A DNA stretch of 52,306 nucleotides from Acetobacter tropicalis (GCF_001580915.1 NZ_LHZQ01000204.1:1-52306); one strand, 5' to 3'; positions 1 through 8,834 are shown, numbered from the stretch's first letter. Program-made: numbers and translations. The notes: generated by a model not told the origin, from the sequence alone.

Positions 1-4
1 CATT

Positions 5-32
5 AAAACCCGCCCGTTGAGGCGGGTTTTTT
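5..32 (+). terminator. Rho-independent terminator at the left edge
   Basis: A 10-bp stem (5-14 with 21-30, AAAACCCGCC and GGCGGGTTTT) closes a 6-base loop and runs into a T tract. It presumably ends a gene that lies to the left of the window. The A-rich left arm means it could also work on the minus strand. Confidence 0.85.
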
Positions 33-723
33 GTTGTCTGAAACGCGGCGCAGGAAACACATAGGAAACAAACGAAAAGGAATTCAGGCGCAATTTTGTC
101 GGTGTTCACGTTCGCGTGAGTTCCGGAGCCAACCTAGAATTGGCACGAGAAGCCACTTACGAAGCGGGTCAACCGGTGAGTGAATGGCGAATACGTCTTA
201 CCCGGGGAGCCCAGATCATAGCTTCTCGGTGCACACCGGGTGCTGCGAGTGTTTTGCCGGCAGTGTCTCCAGTGATTAGACCGCTATCAAGCTCTTCACA
301 GAGAGCGTTGAGCGGCCATTCCACCATCCCGCCGTATTTTCCCACGTATAAACATAGTATCTCTGGTCCTGAGCCTGCGGCATAAATATGTAGCCGCAGA
401 ACATTTCTGACCCCCCTTCAGGATCCCGATGACATGATTCTGGGTATTTTTTAATGTCAGTTTTCAGGGCACAGACTTCACTTCAATCCAAAGTCCAGTT
501 CATGGGAAGACATAGAATACCTTAAGTTTTACAGCTTCAAATCGTTATACATTTATGTGCTGCGCTCATGATTATATGCATTAAATTAGGGCTAATTTTC
601 TATTTTGAAAAATAATAACATAAGAGTTCACGCCGTTGAATGGATTGAAAACAAAACTCTGGATTGGTGAATTACGTCACCATTCATAATGATTTTGTAC
701 AAAATCAATAATGGGAGGTTTAC
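33..723. other. Gene-poor stretch before the molybdoenzyme operon
   Basis: About 690 bases without a recognisable gene. An open frame on the plus strand (116-385) has no ribosome binding site and no family resemblance. On the minus strand a frame of about 75 codons between roughly 410 and 180 is also open but unrecognised. Both could be remnants of a lost gene. From about 540 the DNA becomes A/T-rich and probably holds the promoter of the downstream operon, but I see no convincing -35/-10 pair. Confidence 0.5.
690..707. promoter_or_regulatory. 18-bp perfect palindrome upstream of the molybdoenzyme operon
   Basis: TGATTTTGTACAAAATCA reads the same on both strands. It ends 5 bases before the GGGAGG ribosome binding site (713-718) of the first operon gene. 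The position suits a repressor operator downstream of the promoter, or an mRNA hairpin beside the ribosome binding site. No regulator gene is adjacent, so the binding factor is unknown. Confidence 0.55.
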
Positions 724-1188
724 ATGGAGTTGAACATCAACGGTATTCAGCACCATGTGGATGTCGAACCTGATACTCCCTTGCTCTGGGCTCTGCGCGA
801 CGATCTTGCGATGACGGGTACCAAGTATGGCTGTGGGCTGGCGCAGTGCGGGGCCTGCACTGTGCTGGTTGACGGCCAGGCCGTGCGGTCCTGCGTGACA
901 CCTGTTGAAAAAGTGGCAGGAGCGTCGATCACGACCATCGAGGCGATCGAGCAGGATGATCTTGGCAAGCGTGTGGTTGCTGCATGGGTGAAACATCAGG
1001 TGCCGCAGTGTGGTTATTGCCAGTCCGGTCAGGTCATGGCCGCGACCTCACTGCTCAGGCAGGTTCCCCACCCCACGGATGCCGACATCGACGCAGCGAT
1101 GGTCAATCTCTGCCGCTGCGGAACCTATAACGCCATTCGTGCCGCCATTCATGATCTGGCATCCGGTTCAACGGACGGGGGAGCATAA
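724..1188 (+). CDS. 2Fe-2S subunit of a molybdopterin aldehyde/isoquinoline-type dehydrogenase
   Basis: This 154-residue protein is the small electron-transfer subunit of a xanthine-oxidase-family enzyme. The N-terminal plant-ferredoxin-like cluster is bound by Cys37, Cys42, Cys45 and Cys57, and the C-terminal helical cluster by Cys96, Cys99, Cys130 and Cys132 (CGYC and CRC motifs). Both sets are complete. The start is fixed by GGGAGG at 713-718. There is no signal peptide; it is probably exported as a folded complex with the Tat-bearing large subunit, whose start codon is 3 bases past this stop codon. Small subunits of this kind pass electrons from the molybdenum cofactor to the cytochrome subunit encoded third. 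The substrate cannot be told from sequence: aldehydes are likely in acetic acid bacteria, and N-heterocycles are the alternative (IorA). Confidence 0.92.
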   Translation: MELNINGIQHHVDVEPDTPLLWALRDDLAMTGTKYGCGLAQCGACTVLVDGQAVRSCVTPVEKVAGASITTIEAIEQDDLGKRVVAAWVKHQVPQCGYCQSGQVMAATSLLRQVPHPTDADIDAAMVNLCRCGTYNAIRAAIHDLASGSTDGGA

Positions 1189-1190
1189 GA

Positions 1191-3434
1191 ATGGTGAACG
1201 GTCTTTTTGATGATGCTTCTCTGATGCAGCAGGGACCGGTCAATCTGTCCAGACGGCGCTTTATGCTGACATCGGCAGGCGCATTCGTGTTGGGTTTCGG
1301 TCTGCCGGCCCGACAGGCGCGCGCCCAGGCCGCGCAGGGACCAAAATATCGCGGAACACAGGTCCCCGCATTCCTGGAAATCCGTCCGGATAATACCGTG
1401 CGCCTGCAAAGCCCCTTCATTGAAGGCGGGCAGGGAACGTTCACTGCCATGGCGCAGATCGTCGGCGAGGAACTGGACGCGGACCCTTCGACTTTCCTTG
1501 TTGAAAATGCCCCGGCAGGTGATGAATACGCTGTGATGGACAGCGGTATGCGCATCACGGGCGGGAGCATGTCGGTGCGGAACGGGTATCCGGCCATGCG
1601 GCGTCTCGGTGCGCTCGGACGTGAGATGCTGCTTCAGGCCGGGGCGCAGCATCTGGGTGTTCCCGTGTCAGAGCTGACCACTCAGCCGGGACAGGTCGTT
1701 CATGTCGCATCGGGCCGAACGGTCAAGTATGGAGAACTGGCGCATGTGGCCATGGATCTCCCGGTGCCTGATCCGGCCAGCGTAAAGCTGAGAGATCCGT
1801 CGCAGTTCCGCTGGATCGGCAAGTCGGTCAAGCGGCTGGATATTTACGAGAAATCGACAGGCAAGGTCGACTACGCAATTGATGTGCGGGTTGATGGCAT
1901 GCTGCACGCAGCGGTCCAGCATGCGCCGCGTCTTGGCATGACGGTCGGCTCCATCCGCAACGAAGAACAGGTGCGCCAGATGAAGGGTGTTCACTCCGTT
2001 CATCGTCTGCCGGGGGCGGTGGCGGTCGTGGCTGAGCGGTGGTGGCACGCCAGACGCGGGGTTGAAGCTCTGCTGGTGAACTGGGTCGAGGCTGAACCGG
2101 GGGTAGCCTCAGACATTCGTGTGATGCCAGCGGATTTTTCGACGGAAGAGTTCAGGAAACACCTTGCGACAGTATCCGGGAAAGAAGAGAACGCGGAGAC
2201 CAAAGGCGATGTGACGCGCGGATTGAAAAACGCCCATACAGTCGTCGAGGCAACGTATTTCAGCCAGTATGTGAACCATGGGCAGCTTGAGCCTCCTTCC
2301 GCGCTGGCACGGTATAACCCCGATGGAACACTCGATGTCTGGCTCCCCAATCAGGCGCCCGACATGTTCCGTGCTGATATGGCCAGGCGCACCGGGATGG
2401 ACGCGGAAAAGATCACGATCCACTCACCACTTCTGGGCGGGTTTTTCGGACGTCATTTCCTTTACGACCATGGTAGCCCCTATCCGCAGGCCATTGCGCT
2501 CGCCAAAGCGACGGGTCGGCCCATCAAGCTGATCTGGACCCGTGAGGAAGAGTTCCTGCGCGATGCCCTGCGCCCCATGGCGGCCGTGCGGTTCCGCGCG
2601 GGGCTTGATACAACTGGTTGTCCTGTTGCGCTTGACGTCGTCAGCGCTACGGAAGGAGCAACGGAGGGTCTCGGAACGAAGCGCGGAAAAGACCTTGACC
2701 CGACAGCCCTCGAAGGACTGACCAACAAGGCCTACGATATTCCCGACCGTCGGATCGCCCAGTTGTTCGTCAGAAATCCGGCGACGCTGGGATACTGGCG
2801 TTCCGTCGGGAATTCCATGAATGATTTTCTCTATGAAACATTTCTGGACGAACTTGCGGACAAGGGACGTCAGGACCCCTACGAGCTTCGGCTGCACCTG
2901 CTCAGAGACAACAGGCGTCTGACGACTTTGCTCAAGGCGGTCGCAGATCTGTCCGGTGGCTGGAAGCGTGGCCCGTTTACGGCGGCGGATGGTTCACGCC
3001 GCGCGCGCGGGATTGGCATGGCGTCCCCTTTCGGGTCTGAAGCTGCGGCGATTGCGGAAGTATCGCTCGAAAACGGGCGTGTCAGGGTGCACGAGGTCTG
3101 GGAAGCCATCGACCCTGGAAAGGTCGTAAACCCCGCGATTGTGGAAGCGCAGGTCAATGGAGCCATAGCTCTCGGACTGTCTCAGGTGCTTCTTGAAGAG
3201 ACTGTTTACGAGAACGGCATGCCGCGCGCGCGGAACTATGATGGCTACCCAATTCTCGCTTTGAATCAGATGCCTCGCGTGCATGTGAAGATTGTCGAGA
3301 GTGGCGAGAAGATGGGTGGCGTCGGGGAGCCTCCGCTGCCTGCCATTCCGCCCGCGGTAGTCAACGCGGTTTCGACCCTGACCGGGCGGCGTATCCGAAG
3401 CATGCCGCTGTCACGTCATGACTTTGCAAGCTGA
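1191..3434 (+). CDS. Molybdopterin-binding large subunit, aldehyde/isoquinoline dehydrogenase type
   Basis: The 747-residue catalytic subunit belongs to the IorB-like branch of the xanthine dehydrogenase family. A twin-arginine signal (SRRRFMLTSAG, about residues 21-31, ending in an ARA-type cleavage region) directs the folded enzyme to the periplasm. The C-terminal GGVGEPPLPAIPPAVVNAV stretch carries the conserved active-site glutamate (about Glu713). The start is supported by GGGGGAG at 1177-1183, which overlaps the end of the preceding gene, so translation is probably coupled. Periplasmic enzymes with this layout in acetic acid bacteria oxidise aldehydes and feed ubiquinone through a c-type cytochrome. 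Similarity to isoquinoline 1-oxidoreductase leaves the substrate open. Confidence 0.9.
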   Translation: MVNGLFDDASLMQQGPVNLSRRRFMLTSAGAFVLGFGLPARQARAQAAQGPKYRGTQVPAFLEIRPDNTVRLQSPFIEGGQGTFTAMAQIVGEELDADPSTFLVENAPAGDEYAVMDSGMRITGGSMSVRNGYPAMRRLGALGREMLLQAGAQHLGVPVSELTTQPGQVVHVASGRTVKYGELAHVAMDLPVPDPASVKLRDPSQFRWIGKSVKRLDIYEKSTGKVDYAIDVRVDGMLHAAVQHAPRLGMTVGSIRNEEQVRQMKGVHSVHRLPGAVAVVAERWWHARRGVEALLVNWVEAEPGVASDIRVMPADFSTEEFRKHLATVSGKEENAETKGDVTRGLKNAHTVVEATYFSQYVNHGQLEPPSALARYNPDGTLDVWLPNQAPDMFRADMARRTGMDAEKITIHSPLLGGFFGRHFLYDHGSPYPQAIALAKATGRPIKLIWTREEEFLRDALRPMAAVRFRAGLDTTGCPVALDVVSATEGATEGLGTKRGKDLDPTALEGLTNKAYDIPDRRIAQLFVRNPATLGYWRSVGNSMNDFLYETFLDELADKGRQDPYELRLHLLRDNRRLTTLLKAVADLSGGWKRGPFTAADGSRRARGIGMASPFGSEAAAIAEVSLENGRVRVHEVWEAIDPGKVVNPAIVEAQVNGAIALGLSQVLLEETVYENGMPRARNYDGYPILALNQMPRVHVKIVESGEKMGGVGEPPLPAIPPAVVNAVSTLTGRRIRSMPLSRHDFAS

Positions 3435-3491
3435 GACTTTGATTGTCGTCGGGCACGTCACGCGTGCAGCAGAAAGAGTGCGGAACTGAAC

Positions 3492-4853
3492 ATGACCAAC
3501 CGCCTGAAGAAAATTTTCACAGTCGTGATCCCTGCGTCGGCTGTTCTGGCTGCGGGAACGGCATGGTTCGTGACCCGTTTCCCTGCGTCGTCCTTTGAGA
3601 AAACCGGTTCTCAGGGGGAGCCGTCGGCGCAGCTCGTGGCGCGAGGGGAGTATGTCTCCCGCCTGACGGATTGCGTGGCCTGTCACAGTGTGCCGGGTGG
3701 GGCAGCCTATACCGGGGGCCTGAAGATGGTGACGCCGATGGGCGCAATCTTTGCAACCAACATCACGCCTGATCGAGAGAGGGGGATCGGTGCCTATACG
3801 CTGGCAGATTTCGACAGGGCGCTTCGTTCCGGTGTGGCAAAGGATGGGCACCGTCTTTATCCGGCCATGCCCTATCCGTCCTATGCCAAGCTTTCTGACG
3901 ATGATGTCAAAGCGCTTTATGCCTATTTCATGAAGGGCGTCCCGGCCGTTCATCTGGAAAACCGGAAAAGCACGATCCCCTGGCCGCTGAACATGCGCTG
4001 GCCTCTGGCTTTCTGGAATGTGGTTTTTGCCCCGTCAGACGTTTATCGCCCGGACACGTCGAAAGATGCCCAATGGAACCGGGGGGCCTATCTTGTTGAA
4101 GGGGCGGGGCACTGCGGGGCCTGTCATACGCCGCGAAGTCTGGCCTTCAACGAAAAGGGGACAGACAGCCGGAGTGCGGCCTTTGTCTCCGGCGCTCTGA
4201 TCGATGGCTGGTTTGCGCCCAGCCTGCGCAACGATGCCAACACGGGTCTGGGCCGGTGGAGCGAGGACGATGTCTTCCGTTTTCTCAAGACCGGCCGGAA
4301 CGACCATGCTGTTGTGTTCGGCTCCATGACAGAGGCTTTCAACAACTCGACGCAGTTTTTCTCGGATGATGATCTGCGGGCTGTGGCACACTATCTCAAA
4401 TCCCTGCCTGGCGACGGGCAACGTGACGGAACGCCGTGGCAGTATGAGCCGACACAGACCAAGGCACTCCAACCTGCCGGACGGCAGGGCATCCCCGGTG
4501 CGCAGACCTACATGGCGAAATGCAGCTTCTGTCATGGGGCGGATGGGCGCGGGCAGGGGCAGTGGGTTCCGCCGCTGGCAGGAGCTGCTTCGTCTCTGGT
4601 GCCGGACAGTTCCTCTTCCATCAACGTCACACTCAACGGGTCTGGCCGTGTCGTCGCGGCCGGTGTGCCGGATTCCTACCGAATGCCGTCATATCGCGAG
4701 CAGCTCTCCGACGGGGAAATCGCAGATGTGCTGACTTTTATCCGATCCTCGTGGGGAAACCGGCAGTCTCCCGTGATGAAGCCGGATGTGAAAAAACTCA
4801 GGGAGCAGACCGTTCCTGCCAGCAGCAGTCCGGTTATTTTGAAAACTCGTTGA
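3492..4853 (+). CDS. Membrane-anchored three-haem cytochrome c subunit
   Basis: The protein has 453 residues with a single N-terminal hydrophobic segment (about residues 8-28) acting as signal or anchor. It has three CXXCH haem-attachment motifs at Cys61-His65, Cys208-His212 and Cys344-His348, so three cytochrome c domains in tandem. This matches the cytochrome subunits of acetic acid bacterial alcohol, aldehyde and gluconate dehydrogenases, which pass electrons to ubiquinone. It follows the molybdenum subunit by 57 bases and completes a three-subunit enzyme. The ribosome binding site (AGAAAGAG, about 3471-3478) is modest. An inverted repeat (4845-4851 with 4874-4880) spans the stop codon and may weaken read-through to the next gene. 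Confidence 0.92.
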   Translation: MTNRLKKIFTVVIPASAVLAAGTAWFVTRFPASSFEKTGSQGEPSAQLVARGEYVSRLTDCVACHSVPGGAAYTGGLKMVTPMGAIFATNITPDRERGIGAYTLADFDRALRSGVAKDGHRLYPAMPYPSYAKLSDDDVKALYAYFMKGVPAVHLENRKSTIPWPLNMRWPLAFWNVVFAPSDVYRPDTSKDAQWNRGAYLVEGAGHCGACHTPRSLAFNEKGTDSRSAAFVSGALIDGWFAPSLRNDANTGLGRWSEDDVFRFLKTGRNDHAVVFGSMTEAFNNSTQFFSDDDLRAVAHYLKSLPGDGQRDGTPWQYEPTQTKALQPAGRQGIPGAQTYMAKCSFCHGADGRGQGQWVPPLAGAASSLVPDSSSSINVTLNGSGRVVAAGVPDSYRMPSYREQLSDGEIADVLTFIRSSWGNRQSPVMKPDVKKLREQTVPASSSPVILKTR

Positions 4854-4929
4854 ATTTCTCGGGGATTGAAAAAAACGAGTGTTACGATGCCCGAGTGCAG
4901 GTGCCGAATGCGTGATGAAGGATGCCGAC

Positions 4930-5802
4930 ATGACACGAATTAATGCCAGTCTTTCCGGAGAGTTCCGGCTAGGCGGAGAAATTTCCGTTCATCGTCTCGG
5001 GTTTGGTGCAATGCGCCTTACCGGACCGGGTGTGTGGGGAGAGCCTGAAGATCGGGAAGAGGCTCTGCGCGTCTTGCGCCGCCTACCGGAAATCGGTGTC
5101 AATTTCATCGACACCGCGGACAGCTATGGCCCGTTCGTCAGCGAGGATCTGATTGCTGAGGCTATGGCGCCTTACAGGGGCCTGACCATCGCGACGAAAG
5201 GCGGTCTGGTTCGTCCTGGCCGGACGGAAGGACAATGGCCGCAGGTCGGGGATCCCAACTATCTCGGGCAGGCTGTTCGTCTGAGCCTTCGGCGGCTGAA
5301 GGTTGAACGGATCGATCTCTGGCAGCTTCACAGGATCGATCCCAAACTTCCCGCAGAGGGGCAGTTTGAGACCATTCGCTCCTTTATCGATCAGGGCTTC
5401 ATCCGATATGCCGGGTTGAGGCAGGTGTCGGTCGCGGAGATTGAGGCTGCCAGAAAGATATTCCCGGTCGCTACTGTTCAGAACCGGTACAATCTGACCG
5501 ACCGTGCGGATGAAGATGTGCTGGAATACTGTGAAGCCAATGGCATCGGTTTTATGCCCTGGTTTCCTCTGGCGGCAGGCGAACTGGCAAAGCCGGGCGG
5601 GATTGTCGATAGCATTGCCAGAACACATGGTGCGACACCGGGTCAGATCGCATTGGCATGGCTCCTCAGGCGTAGTCCCGTGATGTTGCCCATTCCGGGA
5701 ACCAGCCGTGTCAGCCATCTGGAAGAGAACGTTGCTGCGGCTGCGATCACGCTTTCGGATGAAGAATTCGACCAGCTCGATGCCGCGTCGAGAAGTCTAT
5801 AA
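4930..5802 (+). CDS. Aldo/keto reductase (first of two)
   Basis: A 290-residue NADPH-dependent aldo/keto reductase. The catalytic tetrad is complete: Asp61 and Tyr66 in FIDTADSYG, Lys90 in ATKGG and His134 in LWQLHRID. I prefer ATG at 4930, preceded by GAAGGA at 4917-4922; a GTG at 4879 and an ATG at 4915 are possible longer starts without a clear ribosome binding site. It lies 76 bases after the cytochrome gene on the same strand and may be co-transcribed. A cytosolic enzyme of this class would reduce aldehydes or ketones. The natural substrate is unknown. Confidence 0.88.
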   Translation: MTRINASLSGEFRLGGEISVHRLGFGAMRLTGPGVWGEPEDREEALRVLRRLPEIGVNFIDTADSYGPFVSEDLIAEAMAPYRGLTIATKGGLVRPGRTEGQWPQVGDPNYLGQAVRLSLRRLKVERIDLWQLHRIDPKLPAEGQFETIRSFIDQGFIRYAGLRQVSVAEIEAARKIFPVATVQNRYNLTDRADEDVLEYCEANGIGFMPWFPLAAGELAKPGGIVDSIARTHGATPGQIALAWLLRRSPVMLPIPGTSRVSHLEENVAAAAITLSDEEFDQLDAASRSL

Positions 5803-5812
5803 AAGGGTATCG

Positions 5813-5848
5813 CCCCCTGACACGGGCAAGCGTGCTGGTGTCAGGGGG
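5813..5848. terminator. Hairpin terminator between convergent aldo/keto reductase genes
   Basis: An 11-bp perfect stem (CCCCCTGACAC at 5813-5823 with GTGTCAGGGGG at 5838-5848) sits between two convergent genes. There is no long T tract, so it may act as a shared or partial terminator. Confidence 0.65.
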
Positions 5849-5874
5849 AAGTGGCAGTCGGAAGAGGGCGGTTA

Positions 5875-6858
5875 TTACCAGGCGTAAGCTTCGGGCGCTT
5901 CACCGCCGGGGCCGGGCCAGATTTCATCCAGACGCTTCAATGTGTCCGGAGAGAGACTAACGTCCAGTGCTTTAAGACTGCTTGCCAACTGCTCCTGCGT
6001 GCGGGGGCCGACGATTGGGGCGGTCACGACAGGGTTGTGGAGCAGCCAGGCCAGTGCGACGTCAGCGGGCTGTTCGCCAAGTTCCGCGCAGAGGGATTCA
6101 TAGGCTTCAAGCTGTGGTCGGCATTTCTCGATTTCCTTGATTTTGCTGGCTCTGCGCGTCCCGCTTTCTTTGCCCAGAACGCCACCGAGAAGACCGCCGC
6201 CAAGCGGGCTCCACGGGATGATGCCGAGACCATGGTGCCGACAGGAGGGAATGACCTCAAGTTCGATCATGCGGGCGGTCAGATTATACAGACTCTGCTC
6301 CGAGACCAGACCCATGAAGTTCCGGGCCTTGGCCGCGGCCTGTGCGGTGGCAATGTGCCAGCCGCCGAAATTGCTGCTGCCGACGTAAAGTACTTTGCCC
6401 TGCTGAACGAGCAGTTCCATTGCCTGCCAGATTTCTTCCCAAGGCGTCCGGTGATCGATGTGGTGCATCTGATACAGATCGATATGATCTGTCTTGAGGC
6501 GTCGCAGGCTGTCCTCACAGGCCTTTCTGATGTGATAGGCTGACAGATATTTGTCGTTCGGACCCAGACCCATCGGCTGGTACACCTTGGTGGACAGGAC
6601 GATCTGGTTCCGGCGACTTGTATCTTTTGAGAGCCAGTTGCCGATGATCTCTTCGGATGTGCCAAAACCCTGTGCCATGTCCGGTGTTTGTGGCCCACCG
6701 TAAACGTCGGCCGTGTCGAAGAAATTGATGCCTGAGTCCAGCGCAGCATCCATGATGGTGAAACTTGTCGGCTCATCCGTAACCATACCGAAATTCATGG
6801 TGCCCAGACAGAACTTACTGACTTTCAGACCTGTCCGACCAAGATATGTATAATGCAT
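5875..6858 (-). CDS. Aldo/keto reductase (second of two)
   Basis: A 327-residue aldo/keto reductase on the minus strand with the full tetrad: Asp48 and Tyr53 in FFDTADVYGG, Lys91 in STKVY and His132 in LYQMHHID. It resembles the larger AKR enzymes with an extra loop after the catalytic Tyr. The start chosen is ATG at 6858, six bases after GGAAGGA; the TTG just upstream overlaps that site and is unlikely. It faces the first reductase across a shared hairpin, and the two sequences clearly differ, so this is not a recent duplication. Role: NADPH-dependent carbonyl reduction, substrate unknown. Confidence 0.88.
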   Translation of the reverse strand: MHYTYLGRTGLKVSKFCLGTMNFGMVTDEPTSFTIMDAALDSGINFFDTADVYGGPQTPDMAQGFGTSEEIIGNWLSKDTSRRNQIVLSTKVYQPMGLGPNDKYLSAYHIRKACEDSLRRLKTDHIDLYQMHHIDHRTPWEEIWQAMELLVQQGKVLYVGSSNFGGWHIATAQAAAKARNFMGLVSEQSLYNLTARMIELEVIPSCRHHGLGIIPWSPLGGGLLGGVLGKESGTRRASKIKEIEKCRPQLEAYESLCAELGEQPADVALAWLLHNPVVTAPIVGPRTQEQLASSLKALDVSLSPDTLKRLDEIWPGPGGEAPEAYAW

Positions 6859-7159
6859 GGTCAATCCTTCCGTGTTTGATCGCGCCCCGTTAGGGCTGTA
6901 AGTTCTTTTCTTTTTTCGAATGACAGGAGCCTGAAGCGACCTTTCAGGTCACTATTTGGGCCACCCATTATCCGTTGAAACAGCTCTGTCTATCGATCAG
7001 CTTTTGATAAAGGCGCTAATGAGGGAAAAGATAGCCTTTTTCCCAGGCAGGGATTAGCCCTTTCATTATAGACATGGTCATGAGGTATTTTCATGAGTGT
7101 GAGTAAACTGTGTATGGATTGAAGCATCCTTACAACAGGGCCATTTTTACTCAATTACA
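6859..7159. other. Promoter region of the minus-strand aldo/keto reductase
   Basis: About 300 bases with no gene. On the minus strand a perfect TATAAT lies near 7060-7065 with only a weak -35 element, a possible promoter for the aldo/keto reductase about 200 bases further on. Nothing else is recognisable. Confidence 0.35.
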
Positions 7160-7221
7160 TTAGTGGGGCATCGGATCTTCTTGACTGATACCGGGCAATT
7201 TTTCAGCCAAAGTATCGACAA

Positions 7222-8082
7222 TTACACGCAGGCGTTTGGGTAATGTTGGCGTTTCTGGCCAGACAGCGAACGTGTCAACAGCAGTAGAGGGAAATCCGTC
7301 CAGGAGAGAGAGAGAAGGCGACCTTCATTCAGATGAGGTCTGATAAGCCAGTCAGGCAACCACGCAATCCCTAGTCCTGCAACGGCAGCATCGACAATCG
7401 CCTCGAGATTGTCGAACTGAAGACGCCACTTTAATTTACAGTTCTGTAAATTGCCGTCCAGATCCCTTAACTGCCACGGGAAAAGCCTGTTTGAACGCCA
7501 GTAAACCAGGGCATCGTGTATCTCAAGATCATGAATTGTTTGAGGTTTGGCACGTTCGGAAAAATATGATGGTGCAGCACAAACAATTTTATTCTGACTG
7601 CATATTTTTCGAATGCGCAATCCGCTTCCATCTGCGATCGGACCTTGGCGGATTGCCAGATCAAAACCTTCTCCTATCACGTCCACAAGGAGATCGCTGA
7701 AGCGCAGATCAAGATCAAGATTGGGATATTGGCGAGCCAGTTCCAAAAGAATCGGTGTGACACAATGACGACCAAACAAGATTGGCATCGACATGCGAAC
7801 CTTGCCAGCAACGTCGGTACGACCCGCGTGGAGCTGTTCTTCTCCCGAGCGTAATTCCTTAAGGGCGCGTCGACATTTATCGTAATAGATCTGCCCTTCT
7901 TCGGTCAGGGTGAGAACGCGCGTTGTCCGGTTGAAGAGCCTGGCGTCAAGCCGTTCCTCCAGTCGTGCCACGGCCTTTCCCACAGCAGAACGCGACAGAC
8001 CGAGACGCTCTGCCGCGCGGGAGAAACCGCCTGCCTCAACGGCTTCGACAAAGACGGATATATTTTCAAGGCGGTGGTGCAT
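7222..8082 (-). CDS. LysR-family regulator with a frameshifted C-terminus
   Basis: A LysR-type regulator read as 286 residues. The N-terminal winged helix is intact (GGFSRAAERLGLSRSAVGKAVARLE at about residues 17-41) and the effector domain follows. Near residue 265 the frame changes at a (GA)6 repeat at 7304-7315. The next frame continues with a normal family C-terminus (VDTFAVWPETPTLPKRL and onward) ending in TAA at 7160-7162. Removing one GA unit restores an uninterrupted protein of about 306 residues. As it stands the last helix of the effector domain is replaced by about 20 unrelated residues. The gene is divergent from the flavodoxin-like reductase and shares a symmetrical promoter region with it, so it probably controls that gene. 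A decayed paralogue lies at 22.8 kb. Confidence 0.85.
   Translation of the reverse strand: MHHRLENISVFVEAVEAGGFSRAAERLGLSRSAVGKAVARLEERLDARLFNRTTRVLTLTEEGQIYYDKCRRALKELRSGEEQLHAGRTDVAGKVRMSMPILFGRHCVTPILLELARQYPNLDLDLRFSDLLVDVIGEGFDLAIRQGPIADGSGLRIRKICSQNKIVCAAPSYFSERAKPQTIHDLEIHDALVYWRSNRLFPWQLRDLDGNLQNCKLKWRLQFDNLEAIVDAAVAGLGIAWLPDWLIRPHLNEGRLLSLSWTDFPLLLLTRSLSGQKRQHYPNACV
7304..7315. repeat. (GA)6 dinucleotide repeat at the LysR frameshift
   Basis: Six GA units on the plus strand (CT on the coding strand) lie exactly where the LysR reading frame is broken. Five units would give the full-length protein. It could be a phase-variable tract, a recent mutation or a sequencing error. Confidence 0.8.
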
Positions 8083-8093
8083 GGTGCCCTTAT

Positions 8094-8154
8094 TGTAGAA
8101 TTATACGCTCATATTATGGGAATGGATTTCGCCACACGCTCATATAATTCTACA
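8094..8154. promoter_or_regulatory. Symmetrical divergent promoter/operator of lysR and the quinone reductase gene
   Basis: A 12-bp perfect inverted repeat (TGTAGAATTATA at 8094-8105, TATAATTCTACA at 8143-8154) holds a perfect TATAAT in each arm: 8100-8105 on the minus strand toward the LysR gene, and 8143-8148 on the plus strand toward the reductase. A direct repeat ACGCTCATAT occurs at 8105-8114 and 8136-8145. No good -35 element is seen, which fits activator-dependent LysR promoters. Confidence 0.65.
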
Positions 8155-8249
8155 TTATAAACTTACCGAGGCCCAGCGTGGAGTTGGTCGGAAGAGTGTC
8201 GCTCTTTGCCCGCCCTCTGCGGCAAAAACATAGTGCAGGATTATCTATC

Positions 8250-8834
8250 ATGCTGATTTCTATCGTATATCACAGTGGTTACGGCCATACCGCGAGGCAG
8301 GCAGAAGCGGTTGCGGAAGGCGCGCGTCGCGTGGCGGGAGCCGATGTGAAGCTGATTTCGATCGGTGACGGGGAGATTCCCTGGGACACGCTGGAAGCCA
8401 GTGATGCGATCATTTTCGGTTCGCCGACCTATAACGGGCTGATCAGCGCGAAATTCAAGGAATTCATGGAAGCCTCGACCAAGACGGCATGGTTCGAGCA
8501 GAAATGGCTTAACAAGATTGCGGCGGGGTTCACCAACTCTGGTGCACAGCACGGCGACAAGCTCAACTCGCTGGTGTCCATCGCGCTCTTTGCTGCCCAG
8601 CACGGCATGACGTGGGTTAATCTCGGCCTGATGTCGGGCAACAGCAGCAGCACCGGCAGTGTGAACGATCTGAACCGCATCGGAAGCTGGCTGGGCGCCA
8701 TGGCGCAGTCCAACAATGATCAGGCCCCGGATGTGACGCCGATCAAGAGCGATCTCGACACGGCGGCCCATCTTGGGCAGCGCGTGGCGGAAATCACCCA
8801 GCGCTTTGTCTCGGGTTCAACACAGAGCAAGTAA
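8250..8834 (+). CDS. Flavodoxin-fold NAD(P)H-dependent FMN/quinone reductase (WrbA-like)
   Basis: A 194-residue flavodoxin-fold protein. The N-terminal beta strand and phosphate loop (YHSGYGHTARQ, about residues 7-17) bind the FMN phosphate, and GSPTYNG near residue 58 is typical of the WrbA/NAD(P)H:quinone reductase group. Start: ATG at 8250 with GCAGGA at 8235-8240; the open frame extends upstream to 8178 but that leader does not belong to the fold. The probable role is two-electron reduction of quinones or electrophiles. It is transcribed away from a LysR regulator across a palindromic control region, so inducible expression is likely. Confidence 0.85.
   Translation: MLISIVYHSGYGHTARQAEAVAEGARRVAGADVKLISIGDGEIPWDTLEASDAIIFGSPTYNGLISAKFKEFMEASTKTAWFEQKWLNKIAAGFTNSGAQHGDKLNSLVSIALFAAQHGMTWVNLGLMSGNSSSTGSVNDLNRIGSWLGAMAQSNNDQAPDVTPIKSDLDTAAHLGQRVAEITQRFVSGSTQSK

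Noticed and set aside
116-385. 89-codon plus-strand open frame near the left edge
   Set aside because: No ribosome binding site, no family resemblance, and alternative frames are equally open; not called as a gene.
5851-6543. Long plus-strand frame opposite the second aldo/keto reductase
   Set aside because: Shadow of the real minus-strand gene, which has a complete catalytic tetrad and a ribosome binding site.
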